Shown one piece after another: positions 1 through 9,256 of a DNA stretch of 64,000 nucleotides (its first letter is position 1; every line of letters begins with the position of its first letter). A program made the position numbers and the translations under genes. The DNA is from Frigoribacterium sp. Leaf8 (lineage in GTDB: Bacteria; Actinomycetota; Actinomycetes; Actinomycetales; Microbacteriaceae): positions 49,325 to 113,324 of the forward strand of contig NZ_LMKB01000001.1 in NCBI RefSeq assembly GCF_001421165.1, read 5' to 3'. The notes under the pieces were generated by a model. The model had not been told where the DNA came from, did not search any database, and was given only the letters and a program-made list of their open reading frames with translations.

Positions 1-59
1 ACTCGAACCCCCAACCCTTTCCTTAGGACGGAACTGCTCTTCCATTGAGCTACAGAGGC
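1..59 (-). tRNA. tRNA-Arg (anticodon CCT), 3' end cut off by window edge
   Basis: Read on the minus strand, the 5' acceptor strand GCCTCTG lies at 53-59, followed by TA and a D-stem GCTC. The anticodon loop is GTCCTAA, giving anticodon CCT with the conserved T33, so it reads the rare codon AGG. The T-arm begins (GGGGGTTCGAGT) and runs off position 1, so the 3' acceptor strand and discriminator base are not visible. Confidence 0.9.
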
Positions 60-105
60 TGACCCCGCGAGTCTACCGAACCCGCGCCTCCTGCCGTCCG
101 GCCCA

Positions 106-173
106 CCATGCACCCCGTTCGCGAAGATGAACCCCGATGAAGCGGGGTTCGTCTTCGCAAACGGGGTTCATGG
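106..173. terminator. Very long imperfect hairpin between tRNA-Arg and HNH gene
   Basis: Positions 106-135 pair with 144-173 almost completely. There are three interior mismatches (111/168, 120/159, 128/151) and a loop of about 8 nt. It lies just downstream of the HNH stop codon on the minus strand and upstream of tRNA-Arg, so it could end HNH transcription. There is no T-run, and the arms are far longer than a normal terminator, so a small inverted-repeat element is also possible. Confidence 0.6.
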
Positions 174-201
174 GCAGACGAGCGGGCGCCGGCGCCAGGC
201 C

Positions 202-696
202 TCACGCGGCGGCGAGGTACTCGTCCCAGTTCGCCTGCGTCCGCTCCATGCCGCGCACGACCCAGCCGACCCCGTGCGGCGGCTTGGGCGTGAAGAGCAG
301 CTCCCAGCCCATCTCGTGCGGGGTGCGGTCGCTCTTGAGGTTGTTGCACTTGAGGCAGCACGCGACGAGGTTCTCCCAGCTGTCCGCCCCGCCCCGCGAC
401 CGCGGCTGCACGTGGTCGATCGTCGTCGCGGACCGACCGCAGTAGGCGCACCGGTGCGAGTCGCGCCGCATGACGCCCCGCCTCGAGACGGGGATCTGCC
501 GGGTGTGCGGGATGCGCACGTACCGCGTCAGCACGATGACCGACGGGCGATCCCACGACGTCGCCGCCCCGCGCACGGGGTGTTCCGCATCGGCGGCGAC
601 GACGGTCGCCTTCTGGCTCATGACGAGGACGAGGGCCCGCCGGTCGGACACGACTCCGAGGGGCTCGTAACCGGCGTTCAGGACGAGAGTGCGCAT
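202..696 (-). CDS. HNH endonuclease
   Basis: A 164-aa protein with an HNH nuclease fold near the C-terminus. A zinc-type CAYC pair is at residues 83-86, the catalytic DH at 94-95, and a second cysteine pair with the Asn/Lys cluster (CCLKCNNLK) at 113-121. The start at 696 was chosen because a GGGAAAG Shine-Dalgarno site lies just upstream; the open frame extends further 5' without support. Stand-alone HNH proteins of this size are common in actinobacterial chromosomes next to tRNA genes, and their role is unclear. Nothing here shows a restriction or toxin partner. Confidence 0.85.
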   Translation of the reverse strand: MRTLVLNAGYEPLGVVSDRRALVLVMSQKATVVAADAEHPVRGAATSWDRPSVIVLTRYVRIPHTRQIPVSRRGVMRRDSHRCAYCGRSATTIDHVQPRSRGGADSWENLVACCLKCNNLKSDRTPHEMGWELLFTPKPPHGVGWVVRGMERTQANWDEYLAAA

Positions 697-778
697 GCTT
701 TCCCTTTCGAAGCACCCTGGACGGCTTCCAGGGATTCGATCTCTCGGGGCTGCGCAGGCCCAACAGGCCCACCGATAC

Positions 779-807
779 GAAAAAAGCACCGTCACGAGGA
801 CGGTGCT
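779..807 (-). terminator. Rho-independent terminator behind the small peptide gene
   Basis: On the minus strand AGCACCGTC pairs with GACGGTGCT across a short loop and is followed by a run of six T. It lies 3 nt past the stop of the 23-codon ORF at 811-882. It is one of the few terminators in the window with a true T-run. Confidence 0.8.
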
Positions 808-810
808 CTG

Positions 811-882
811 TCACATGGCGGGGTGTCGTATGTGCTCGTGCGACAGCGCACCCATGGTGCGGGTGGCGGTCGAACGAGGCAT
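811..882 (-). CDS. Putative 23-aa peptide
   Basis: A short ORF starting MPRSTATRTM and ending with HPAM. It has a good Shine-Dalgarno site (AGGAG, 7 nt before ATG) and is followed immediately by a strong T-run terminator. A hairpin (932-967) lies upstream. This compact arrangement looks like a small mRNA or leader peptide, but no structural gene lies downstream for it to attenuate. I do not recognise the peptide. It is too short for most annotation pipelines. It could instead be part of a small RNA whose Shine-Dalgarno match is accidental. Confidence 0.45.
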   Translation of the reverse strand: MPRSTATRTMGALSHEHIRHPAM

Positions 883-931
883 CTGACGCTCCTGGTCTCA
901 GCGGAACTCCGAGATCGCCAGGTTAACCCCG

Positions 932-967
932 GAAGGGTCGCACTGCCTAGAGGCAGGACGACCCTTC
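932..967. terminator. Two-part perfect hairpin downstream of the C40 peptidase gene
   Basis: GAAGGGTCG (932-940) pairs with CGACCCTTC (959-967), enclosing CTGCCT/AGGCAG (943-948/951-956) with a 2-nt loop. It sits about 95 nt past the stop of the minus-strand peptidase gene and about 50 nt upstream of the small peptide gene, so it may end the peptidase transcript. There is no T-run on either side. Confidence 0.55.
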
Positions 968-1009
968 ACAGGTTGTTCACGCGGGGCGCCGTCCGGGCGC
1001 ACGATGCCC

Positions 1010-1060
1010 CGGGAGGCGCGGTGTCCCGGGAGGCGCGGTGCCCCAGGAGGCGCGGGTCGC
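1010..1060. repeat. Three tandem copies of the GGAGGCGCGG word, 17-bp period
   Basis: GGAGGCGCGG begins at 1012, 1029 and 1046, exactly 17 bp apart. The third is a perfect copy of the dispersed 11-mer and the first two have G for the first A. The array abuts the stop codon of the C40 peptidase gene (1061). It is the only tandem form seen in the window. Confidence 0.85.
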
Positions 1061-1927
1061 CTACGCCCCGTAGCGCACGTAGTGCACCGCGGAGGTCCAC
1101 AGCGGGCGGACGCTGACCGAGCCACCGGGCTTCGGTGCGTCGAGGATCATGCCGTTTCCGGCGTAGAACCCGTCGTGCGACCCGTCGTTGAAGATGACGA
1201 CGTCGCCGGGCTGCGCCTCGGCGGCCGAGATCGGCGTGCCCAGGGCTCCCTGGCGGGTGACCGAGTGCGGCAGCGAGATGCCGTACTGCGAGTAGACGTA
1301 CATCACGAAGCCCGAGCAGTCGAAGCCGGCCGGGGTCGCGCCACCGAAGACGTAGGGCGTGCCGACGTACTGCAGGGCCGTCGCGTAGACGGCGCTGAGG
1401 CTGAACGCTCCCGGCGTGGCGACGGTGCCCGTCGCCGAGCTCGTCGCGGCGGCCACGTTCTGGGCGGCCGTCGGGCCCGTGTAGCTGGCATAGCTCGCGG
1501 CCAACGCCGCACGCTCGGCCTCACGCTGGCTGGCGAGGGCGGCCGCGTTGAGGTCCGCCTGCGACGTCGCCGTGTAGCCGTCTCGGGTGGCGTCCGCGAG
1601 GGCGACGTCGTCCGCGACCGCGACGCTCTGCGCGTGGCTGGTCGACGAGCTCGTCGACGCGGCGCCGACGCTCGGGCCGTTCGCCGCCGCCGGGTTCGAC
1701 GCGAACGCCGGCAGCGCCATCGTGCCGATCAGACCGGCGGTGAGCGTCATCACGGTCACCGAGACCACGCTGCGCTTGACCGACGGGCGGCCCGGGCGGG
1801 CGGCGGGCGCGGCCGTGGCCTGGGCGCGACGCAGCGACGAGCGGGTCGGCAGATCGGCGGGGGTGCGGGTGGCGACGGTGCGGTTCGGGCGCACGTCGGG
1901 GGTGTGGTCTGAGCCGGGGAGGGTCAA
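1061..1927 (-). CDS. Secreted NlpC/P60 (C40) cell-wall peptidase
   Basis: A predicted 288-aa peptidoglycan hydrolase. A basic N-terminus leads into a hydrophobic signal segment at about residues 53-72, followed by AFAS (possible cleavage site). After a Ser/Ala-rich spacer the NlpC/P60 domain fills about residues 175-288, with catalytic Cys in FDCSGF (C204) and His in HDGF (H251). I chose the TTG start at 1927 because AGGAGA lies 9 nt upstream; a GTG at 1999 extends the frame into the structured leader. It probably cuts stem-peptide bonds during growth or division. It is transcribed away from ideR. Confidence 0.85.
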   Translation of the reverse strand: MTLPGSDHTPDVRPNRTVATRTPADLPTRSSLRRAQATAAPAARPGRPSVKRSVVSVTVMTLTAGLIGTMALPAFASNPAAANGPSVGAASTSSSTSHAQSVAVADDVALADATRDGYTATSQADLNAAALASQREAERAALAASYASYTGPTAAQNVAAATSSATGTVATPGAFSLSAVYATALQYVGTPYVFGGATPAGFDCSGFVMYVYSQYGISLPHSVTRQGALGTPISAAEAQPGDVVIFNDGSHDGFYAGNGMILDAPKPGGSVSVRPLWTSAVHYVRYGA

Positions 1928-2135
1928 GAGGGTGGGTCTCCTGCGTCTCGACAGCTTTCGGGAAGCTGTCCCGTCCGTTCGTTCGTATCGCGACGACACA
2001 CGGCAGGAGACGGGCGTGAAAGACGTCCTGCCACGGGTCCGGCGGCCGGTTCAGCAGCCTGGGGACTCAGCGACTGTAGCCCAGCGACCCCTGCGAGATC
2101 ATCCTCGAGAGGGATATTTGTAACGAATCGGTAAA
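1928..2135 (-). promoter_or_regulatory. Long structured 5' leader of the C40 peptidase gene
   Basis: About 200 nt separate the TTG start from an AT-rich patch at 2110-2135, unusual in this GC-rich DNA and the likely promoter. The leader holds a stem at 2002-2032 (GGCAGGA/TCCTGCC) and a hairpin just before the ribosome site at 1950-1970 (GACAGCTT/AAAGCTGTC). C-di-AMP riboswitches often precede such genes in actinobacteria, but I do not see that class's conserved sequence blocks. Confidence 0.4.
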
Positions 2136-2221
2136 CGACTGCGTGATCCGGCGCAGAACGCAGGAGGCGCGGCGCACGGACGCAAGAATCCCGCGCGGCC
2201 GCATCCCGCCTCGGTGAGCGG

Positions 2222-4115
<1,894 letters not shown>

Positions 4116-4135
4116 CCGATCGCCCGCACGACGGA

Positions 4136-4161
4136 GGCCCCGACACGATCGTGTCGGGGCC
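4136..4161. terminator. Terminator after serC
   Basis: GGCCCCGACAC/GTGTCGGGGCC, an 11-bp perfect stem with loop GATC, followed by TTCG. It lies between the convergent serC and DUF3027 genes and can serve both directions. Confidence 0.85.
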
Positions 4162-4211
4162 TTCGTCGTGGTCCGACCCCGACGCAGGAGGCGCGGGTCG
4201 GGCCTGAGGGA

Positions 4212-4874
4212 CTACTTCCGTCGCCTGCTCAGCGGGTCCTCGTCCTCGCCGTCCCAGTCGTCGTCGTGCGAGTCGTCGTCGAGGTCCGCCTCGGGGTGCG
4301 CGGCCGGCACGACGGGTGCGTCGACGGCCCGCCCGGAATCGTCGGAGTCGTCAGAGTCGTCGTCGGAGTCCTCGGAGTCCTCGGAGTCCTCGGAGGCGTC
4401 GACCAAGTCGTCGATGTCGACGCCGTCCACGTCGCCGCCGTGCACGATCGACCCGCGCTCGTCGTCGGACTCGTCCTCGTCGTCCGAGTCGTCGTCGTCC
4501 GAGTCGTCGTCGTCCGAGTCGTCTTCGTCGTCGTCGTCCGACTCGTCGTCCTCGTCGTCGCCGTGGGCCTCCTGGGCCTTCATGTCGGCGAGGCGGTCGG
4601 CCCACGGCACCCAGTCCGGGGCGAGCAGGGCGCCGTCACCGGGCATGAGCTCGGCCTCGAGCACCGAGGGCTCTTCGCCGTCGAGGTGGGCGACGCTGAC
4701 CGTCCAGTGCCAGCCGGGGTAACCGGGCAGCAGCGTGGCGAAGCGCACCGAGGTGACGCCGGGCTCGTCGTCGATCGGGTCGGCCTCGGCACCGATCGTC
4801 TCGTCGGGCGTGATCTCGGTGAGAGCGCGACGGGCGAGCTCGGACCAGGGCGTGCGCGTGGCGGCCTCAGGCAT
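4212..4874 (-). CDS. DUF3027 protein with extreme acidic C-terminal tail
   Basis: A 220-aa protein. The first ~105 residues resemble the actinobacterial DUF3027 domain (LPGYPGWHW, DWVPWADRL). The rest is almost entirely Asp, Ser and Glu with tandem DDDDS-type units, ending in a basic SRRRK. The start codon lies inside the upstream cold-shock gene (8-nt overlap), so the two are translationally coupled. DUF3027 proteins are routinely found beside such cold-shock genes; the function is unknown. The acidic tail may mimic nucleic acid or bind basic partners (inference). Confidence 0.85.
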   Translation of the reverse strand: MPEAATRTPWSELARRALTEITPDETIGAEADPIDDEPGVTSVRFATLLPGYPGWHWTVSVAHLDGEEPSVLEAELMPGDGALLAPDWVPWADRLADMKAQEAHGDDEDDESDDDDEDDSDDDDSDDDDSDDEDESDDERGSIVHGGDVDGVDIDDLVDASEDSEDSEDSDDDSDDSDDSGRAVDAPVVPAAHPEADLDDDSHDDDWDGEDEDPLSRRRK

Positions 4875-5244
4875 CGAACGAGTCCGCGACGGTGCGCAGC
4901 AGCACGGCGATGCGCGCGCCGTTCTGCGGGTACCGGCCGTGACGGAGGTCGCCGCCGGCCTTGTCGAGCACCTTGACGAGGTCTTCGACGATGACGGCCA
5001 TGTCGTCGGCGGAGCGACGGTTCATCTTGGCGAGGCTGGGGGCGGCTTCGAGTACGCGGACCGACAGGGCCTGCGCGCCGCGCTTGCCGTCGGCGATGCC
5101 GTACTCGAGGCGGGTTCCCGCCTTGACACCCACGGTGCCGGCGGGCAGGGCCGACGCGTGGAGGAAGACCTCTTGGCCGTCATCGCTGCTGATGAAGCCG
5201 AAGCCCTTCTCGTCGTCGTAGAACTTGACCTTGCCGGTGGGCAT
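4867..5244 (-). CDS. Cold-shock-domain protein with C-terminal extension
   Basis: A 125-aa protein. Residues 1-67 form a CspA-type OB fold with RNP1 KGFGFI (13-18) and RNP2 EVFLHAS, which binds single-stranded RNA or DNA. The remaining ~58 residues are an actinobacterial extension ending in RTVADSFDA. The ATG follows a GAGAGG ribosome site. It is the first gene of a two-gene unit with the overlapping DUF3027 gene. Confidence 0.9.
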   Translation of the reverse strand: MPTGKVKFYDDEKGFGFISSDDGQEVFLHASALPAGTVGVKAGTRLEYGIADGKRGAQALSVRVLEAAPSLAKMNRRSADDMAVIVEDLVKVLDKAGGDLRHGRYPQNGARIAVLLRTVADSFDA

Positions 5245-5335
5245 GACTGGACCTCTCGTGAAGACGGGTGACCCTGGGGGTGGGTCGCCCCAGCTTAGAT
5301 CGCCGGGTAGGGCCGCACCGCACTATCGTTGACCC

Positions 5336-5614
5336 GTGGCCAAGAAGATCGAACCGAGTGCGCCCTCTGACGTCAATCGTACAGAGCGCGTCCTCCTCTT
5401 CATGATCCTCGCCATCGTCGTCGTCTCGGTCCTCGCGTTCTTCACGAGGTTCGTGGGCGTGGCGACGGGTGTCACCGACTTCACCGCGGGCGTCTGGCCC
5501 GCACTCACGATCCTGCCCCTCATCGGGCTCCCGATCGCCTTCGCGATGCTCCTCGCATTCGTGGTGGCGAGCGCCGTGCGTCGCAGCCGCGACTCACGGG
5601 GCACCAGACGGTAA
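5336..5614 (+). CDS. Small two-helix membrane protein
   Basis: A 92-aa protein with two hydrophobic segments (about residues 18-42 and 54-80), a charged N-terminus (MAKKIEPSAPSDVNRTERV) and a basic tail. The start is GTG at 5336; TATCGT (5324-5329) ends 6 nt before it, suggesting a leaderless mRNA. Proteins of this type are sometimes mislabelled as ABC transporter ATPases, but there is no P-loop here. The function is unknown. It lies 39 nt upstream of the helicase-associated gene and may be co-transcribed. Confidence 0.75.
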   Translation: MAKKIEPSAPSDVNRTERVLLFMILAIVVVSVLAFFTRFVGVATGVTDFTAGVWPALTILPLIGLPIAFAMLLAFVVASAVRRSRDSRGTRR

Positions 5615-5653
5615 CCGCAGACCCGGGCTGCACGACGGCTGGAGGCCTCGACC

Positions 5654-7513
5654 ATGGCTAGTGCACTCGACCTCGCAGGCGTCCTGCGCGCCATCGACGA
5701 CGACGACCTGTTGCGCCGCCTCGCTCGACGGCAGGTCCGGGCGTCGAGCGTCCACGACGCCTTCGACCTCGCGGACGTCCTGCTCGAGCCGGCCAGCGTG
5801 CGCGACGCCCTCGCCCACCTCGACCGCGTCGCGCTCATCGTGCTGCAGGTCGTGCGGGTGCCGGGCGACGTCGACGCCGTGCACGAGCGCATCGACGCCG
5901 CCTTCGAGGTCGACCGCGAGACGGTGTCCGCCGCGCTCGACCGTGTGGACGAGGCCTTCCTCGTGGTCCGCCGCGGCGACTCCGTCTCGACCCTCGACGC
6001 CGTGGGCGAGCGACTCGACGACGACCCCGCCCTGGCCCTCGAGGTCCTGACCTCCGAGCGACCCCCGGTCGTGCTCGAGACCGTCCTCGACCAGGCCCGC
6101 GACGACGCCGACGCCCGCTCGGCCGAGCGGCTGTACGCCGTCGTCATCGAGGTCGCCGAGATCCTCCGTGCCCTCGAGCAGTCACCTGCCCGCGAGCTCG
6201 CGAAGGGGGGCCTGGCCCTGCCCGAGTCGAGGCGCCTCGCCGAGGCCGCCCGCATCGACGTCGACGACGTGGCGACCGTGCTCGCCATCGCCGTGCGGGC
6301 CGGGTTGGCCGCGCCGAGCCCGGACGGCTGGGTCGTGGCCGCCGACGCGACCGACTGGCTCCGCGCCTCCTGGCCCGACCGGTGGCAGACGCTGACGCGG
6401 GCCTGGCTCGCATCGCTGCCGACCGAGATCCTCGCGGTGCTCGAGCAACGCGTCGACACGTCGTGGGGACTGCCGCTGCGCGAGTTCTCCGACTGGTCCT
6501 ACCCGGCCGGCGGCAGCTGGATCACCGAGCGCATCGCCGCGTTCTCGCGCAGCGCCGAGGTGCTGGGCCTGACCTCCGACGACACCCCCACCTCGGCGGC
6601 CGTCGTCCTGTTCCGCGACGGTCCGGCCGCCGCCCGCACCCGGGTCGCCGCCCTGCTGCCCGACGCGGTCGAGCAGGTCTACCTGCAGCACGACCTCAGC
6701 GTCGTGTCGCCCGGGCCCCTGTCGCCCGCCATCGACGCCCGGCTCCGCGTCATCGCGGTGGTCGAGAGCGCGGGCCTCGCGGCCACCTACCGCATCACCG
6801 AGGGCGGACTGCAACGGGCCCTGAGCGAGGGCGAGTCCGCCGAATCGCTGCGCGAGTTCCTCGGCGGCATCTCGTCGACGGGCATCCCCCAGCCGCTCGA
6901 CTACCTGATCCAGCAGAGCGCCGAACGGCACGGGCGCTACCGCGTCCGCGCGATCGCGCCGGGCGGCGCCCCCGCGGGCGTCCCGGGCGACGCACTGTCG
7001 CTCGTGGTCGCGGACGACCGCGCGAGCCTCGACACCCTCGAGGTCGACCAGTCGCTCTCGCCCCTCGCCCTGACCCGGGTCGACGCGACGACCGTGGCGA
7101 GCCGGTTCGAACGCGACACCGTCTTCTGGTCGTTGAGCGACGAGCGCTACCCCGTCGTCGTGGTCGACGAGGGCGGTGCCGAGGTCGTCCCGCCGTCCCG
7201 ACGCCGACCCCGGCGACCGGCCCCGATCGAGACGCGTGACCCGCTGCGCGAACTCGTCCAGCGTCTGCACACCGACCCCGGCTCCGGTGACGAGTCCACC
7301 GACCGTGCCTGGATCGCCCGCCAGCTCGACGCCGCCGTGAAGGGCCGTCTGACGGTCACGGTGACGGTCGCGATGCCCGACGGCAGCACCACGACCCTCG
7401 ACATGGAGCCCACCGGCATCGGGGGCGGACGCGTCCGCGGTCGCGACAAGAAGTCCGACGTCGAGCGCACGCTGCCGCTGAAGAACGTGGTGGCGGTCGC
7501 GAGTCGCGACTGA
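5654..7513 (+). CDS. Helicase-associated domain protein (XPB/Ssl2 N-terminal-like)
   Basis: A 619-aa protein without a P-loop or DEAD box. It is rich in leucine and short helices (LAGVLRAIDDDDLLRRLARR at the N-terminus) and matches the large actinobacterial helicase-associated family with an XPB-N-like region. The basic C-terminal domain ends in LKNVVAVASRD. It sits upstream of the XPB helicase gene and is conserved with it in actinobacteria, so it may be its partner (inference). Start: ATG at 5654. A copy of the dispersed 11-mer follows it at 7538. Confidence 0.8.
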   Translation: MASALDLAGVLRAIDDDDLLRRLARRQVRASSVHDAFDLADVLLEPASVRDALAHLDRVALIVLQVVRVPGDVDAVHERIDAAFEVDRETVSAALDRVDEAFLVVRRGDSVSTLDAVGERLDDDPALALEVLTSERPPVVLETVLDQARDDADARSAERLYAVVIEVAEILRALEQSPARELAKGGLALPESRRLAEAARIDVDDVATVLAIAVRAGLAAPSPDGWVVAADATDWLRASWPDRWQTLTRAWLASLPTEILAVLEQRVDTSWGLPLREFSDWSYPAGGSWITERIAAFSRSAEVLGLTSDDTPTSAAVVLFRDGPAAARTRVAALLPDAVEQVYLQHDLSVVSPGPLSPAIDARLRVIAVVESAGLAATYRITEGGLQRALSEGESAESLREFLGGISSTGIPQPLDYLIQQSAERHGRYRVRAIAPGGAPAGVPGDALSLVVADDRASLDTLEVDQSLSPLALTRVDATTVASRFERDTVFWSLSDERYPVVVVDEGGAEVVPPSRRRPRRPAPIETRDPLRELVQRLHTDPGSGDESTDRAWIARQLDAAVKGRLTVTVTVAMPDGSTTTLDMEPTGIGGGRVRGRDKKSDVERTLPLKNVVAVASRD

Positions 7514-7621
7514 GGCGGGCGCCCCTCGTCGGCCGAGCCGCGCCTCCTCGTCCTGCCGGGTGGGCGCCGACCGGTGCCCGGCTGTGAGAGCCGAGACCGG
7601 GCGCGCCTAGACTCGACCCTC

Positions 7622-9256
7622 ATGACCGGACCCCTGATCGTGCAGAGCGATCGCACCGTCCTGCTCGAGGTCGCGCACGAGCAGGCGGAGGACGCGCGGC
7701 ACGACCTGAGCGTCTTCGCCGAGCTCGAGCGCGCTCCCGAGCACGTGCACACCTACCGCATCACCCGCCTCGGACTGTGGAACGCACGGGCGGCCGGGCA
7801 CAGTGCCGACGACATGCTCGGCACGCTCGAGAAGTACAGCAAGTTCCCGGTGCCGCAGAGCGTAAGCGTCGACATCGCCGAGACCGTCGCCCGCTACGGC
7901 CGCATCGTCATCGAGCGCGACGGCGACCAGTTGCTGCTGCGCGGCACCGACAGCTCCGTGCTGAGCGAGGTCACCCGGGCCAAGAAGGTCGGCGAGCTGC
8001 TCGGCGTCAAGCGGGCCGACGACCTGTGGGAGCTCCTGCCGTGGGCGCGCGGCGAGGTCAAGCAACAGCTCGTCAAGCTCGGCTGGCCCGCCGAGGACCA
8101 CGCCGGTTACACGCCCGGCACCCCGCACGCCATCGACCTCGACGAGAGCGACTGGCACCTGCGCGACTACCAGCAGAAGGCGATCGACAACTTCTTCGAG
8201 GGCGGCTCGGGCGTCGTCGTGCTGCCGTGCGGCGCCGGCAAGACCCTCGTCGGGGCCGGGGCCATGGCGGCCGCCGGCACCACCACGCTGATCCTCGTCA
8301 CGAACACCGTCTCCGCGCGACAGTGGCGGGACGAGCTGCTCAAGCGCACCTCGCTGACCGAGGACGAGATCGGCGAGTACTCCGGCTCGGTGAAAGAGGT
8401 CAAGCCGGTCACCATCGCCACCTACCAGATCCTCACGGCCCGCCGTGGGGGCAAGTACACGCACCTCTCGCTGCTCGACGCGCTCGACTGGGGCCTGGTC
8501 GTCTACGACGAGGTGCACCTCCTGCCCGCGCCGGTCTTTAAGCTGACCGCCGAGCTGCAGGCCCGCAGGCGCCTCGGCCTCACCGCCACGCTGGTCCGTG
8601 AGGACGGCCGCGAGAGCGACGTCTTCAGCCTGATCGGCCCCAAGCGCTTCGACGCCCCGTGGAAGGAGATCGAGGCCCAGGGCTTCATCTCGCCGGCCTC
8701 GTGCTACGAGGTGCGGGTCGACCTCCCCCAGGAGGCGCGGCTCGAGTACGCGGCCTCCCCCGACGACGAGCGCTACCGGCTGGCCGCGACGGCCCCGGCC
8801 AAGCTCGACGTGGTCAAGCACCTCGTGGCCCGGCACGACGGCGAGCAGATCCTCGTCATCGGCCAGTACCTCGACCAGCTCGACGAGCTCGCCGCGGTGC
8901 TCGACGCCCCCACGCTGACCGGCAGCACGGCCATCGACGAGCGCGAGCGCCTCTACCAGCGCTTCCGCGACGGCGACCTCAAGGTGCTCGTCGTCTCGAA
9001 GGTGGCCAACTTCTCGGTCGACCTGCCCGAGGCGACCGTGGCCATCCAGGTGAGCGGCTCGTACGGGTCGCGGCAAGAAGAGGCACAGCGACTCGGTCGT
9101 CTGCTGCGGCCGAAGAAGTCGGGCTTGCCGGCCTCGTTCTACACGCTCGTCAGCCGCGACACGGTCGACCAGGACTTCGCCCAGAACCGTCAGCGGTTCC
9201 TGGCCGAACAGGGCTACAGCTACACGATCCTCGACTCGCCGGTGGTCGCCGCGTGA
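7622..9256 (+). CDS. DNA repair helicase XPB (superfamily 2)
   Basis: A 544-aa ATP-dependent helicase of the bacterial XPB family. It has an N-terminal damage-recognition-like region (1-170), a Q-motif-like LRDYQQKAID (180-189), Walker A LPCGAGKT (201-208), DEVH box (296-299), motif III LTATL, and motif VI QRLGRLLRPK near residue 490. XPB enzymes unwind DNA in a 3'-5' direction and are linked to nucleotide excision repair in actinobacteria. The ATG follows TAGACT (7608-7613) by 8 nt without a Shine-Dalgarno site. The 11-mer at 8730 encodes the internal QEARL. Confidence 0.92.
   Translation: MTGPLIVQSDRTVLLEVAHEQAEDARHDLSVFAELERAPEHVHTYRITRLGLWNARAAGHSADDMLGTLEKYSKFPVPQSVSVDIAETVARYGRIVIERDGDQLLLRGTDSSVLSEVTRAKKVGELLGVKRADDLWELLPWARGEVKQQLVKLGWPAEDHAGYTPGTPHAIDLDESDWHLRDYQQKAIDNFFEGGSGVVVLPCGAGKTLVGAGAMAAAGTTTLILVTNTVSARQWRDELLKRTSLTEDEIGEYSGSVKEVKPVTIATYQILTARRGGKYTHLSLLDALDWGLVVYDEVHLLPAPVFKLTAELQARRRLGLTATLVREDGRESDVFSLIGPKRFDAPWKEIEAQGFISPASCYEVRVDLPQEARLEYAASPDDERYRLAATAPAKLDVVKHLVARHDGEQILVIGQYLDQLDELAAVLDAPTLTGSTAIDERERLYQRFRDGDLKVLVVSKVANFSVDLPEATVAIQVSGSYGSRQEEAQRLGRLLRPKKSGLPASFYTLVSRDTVDQDFAQNRQRFLAEQGYSYTILDSPVVAA

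Noticed and set aside
1010-1060. Possible CRISPR array
   Set aside because: The repeat is only about 10-12 bp with 5-7 bp between copies, there are no unique spacers, and no cas genes occur in the window.
1928-2110. c-di-AMP (ydaO-yuaA) riboswitch before the C40 peptidase gene
   Set aside because: The context fits, but the conserved GGGGAACC-type and CAGCTAACCTCGTAGGC-type blocks of that RNA are not visible. Kept only as an unclassified structured leader.
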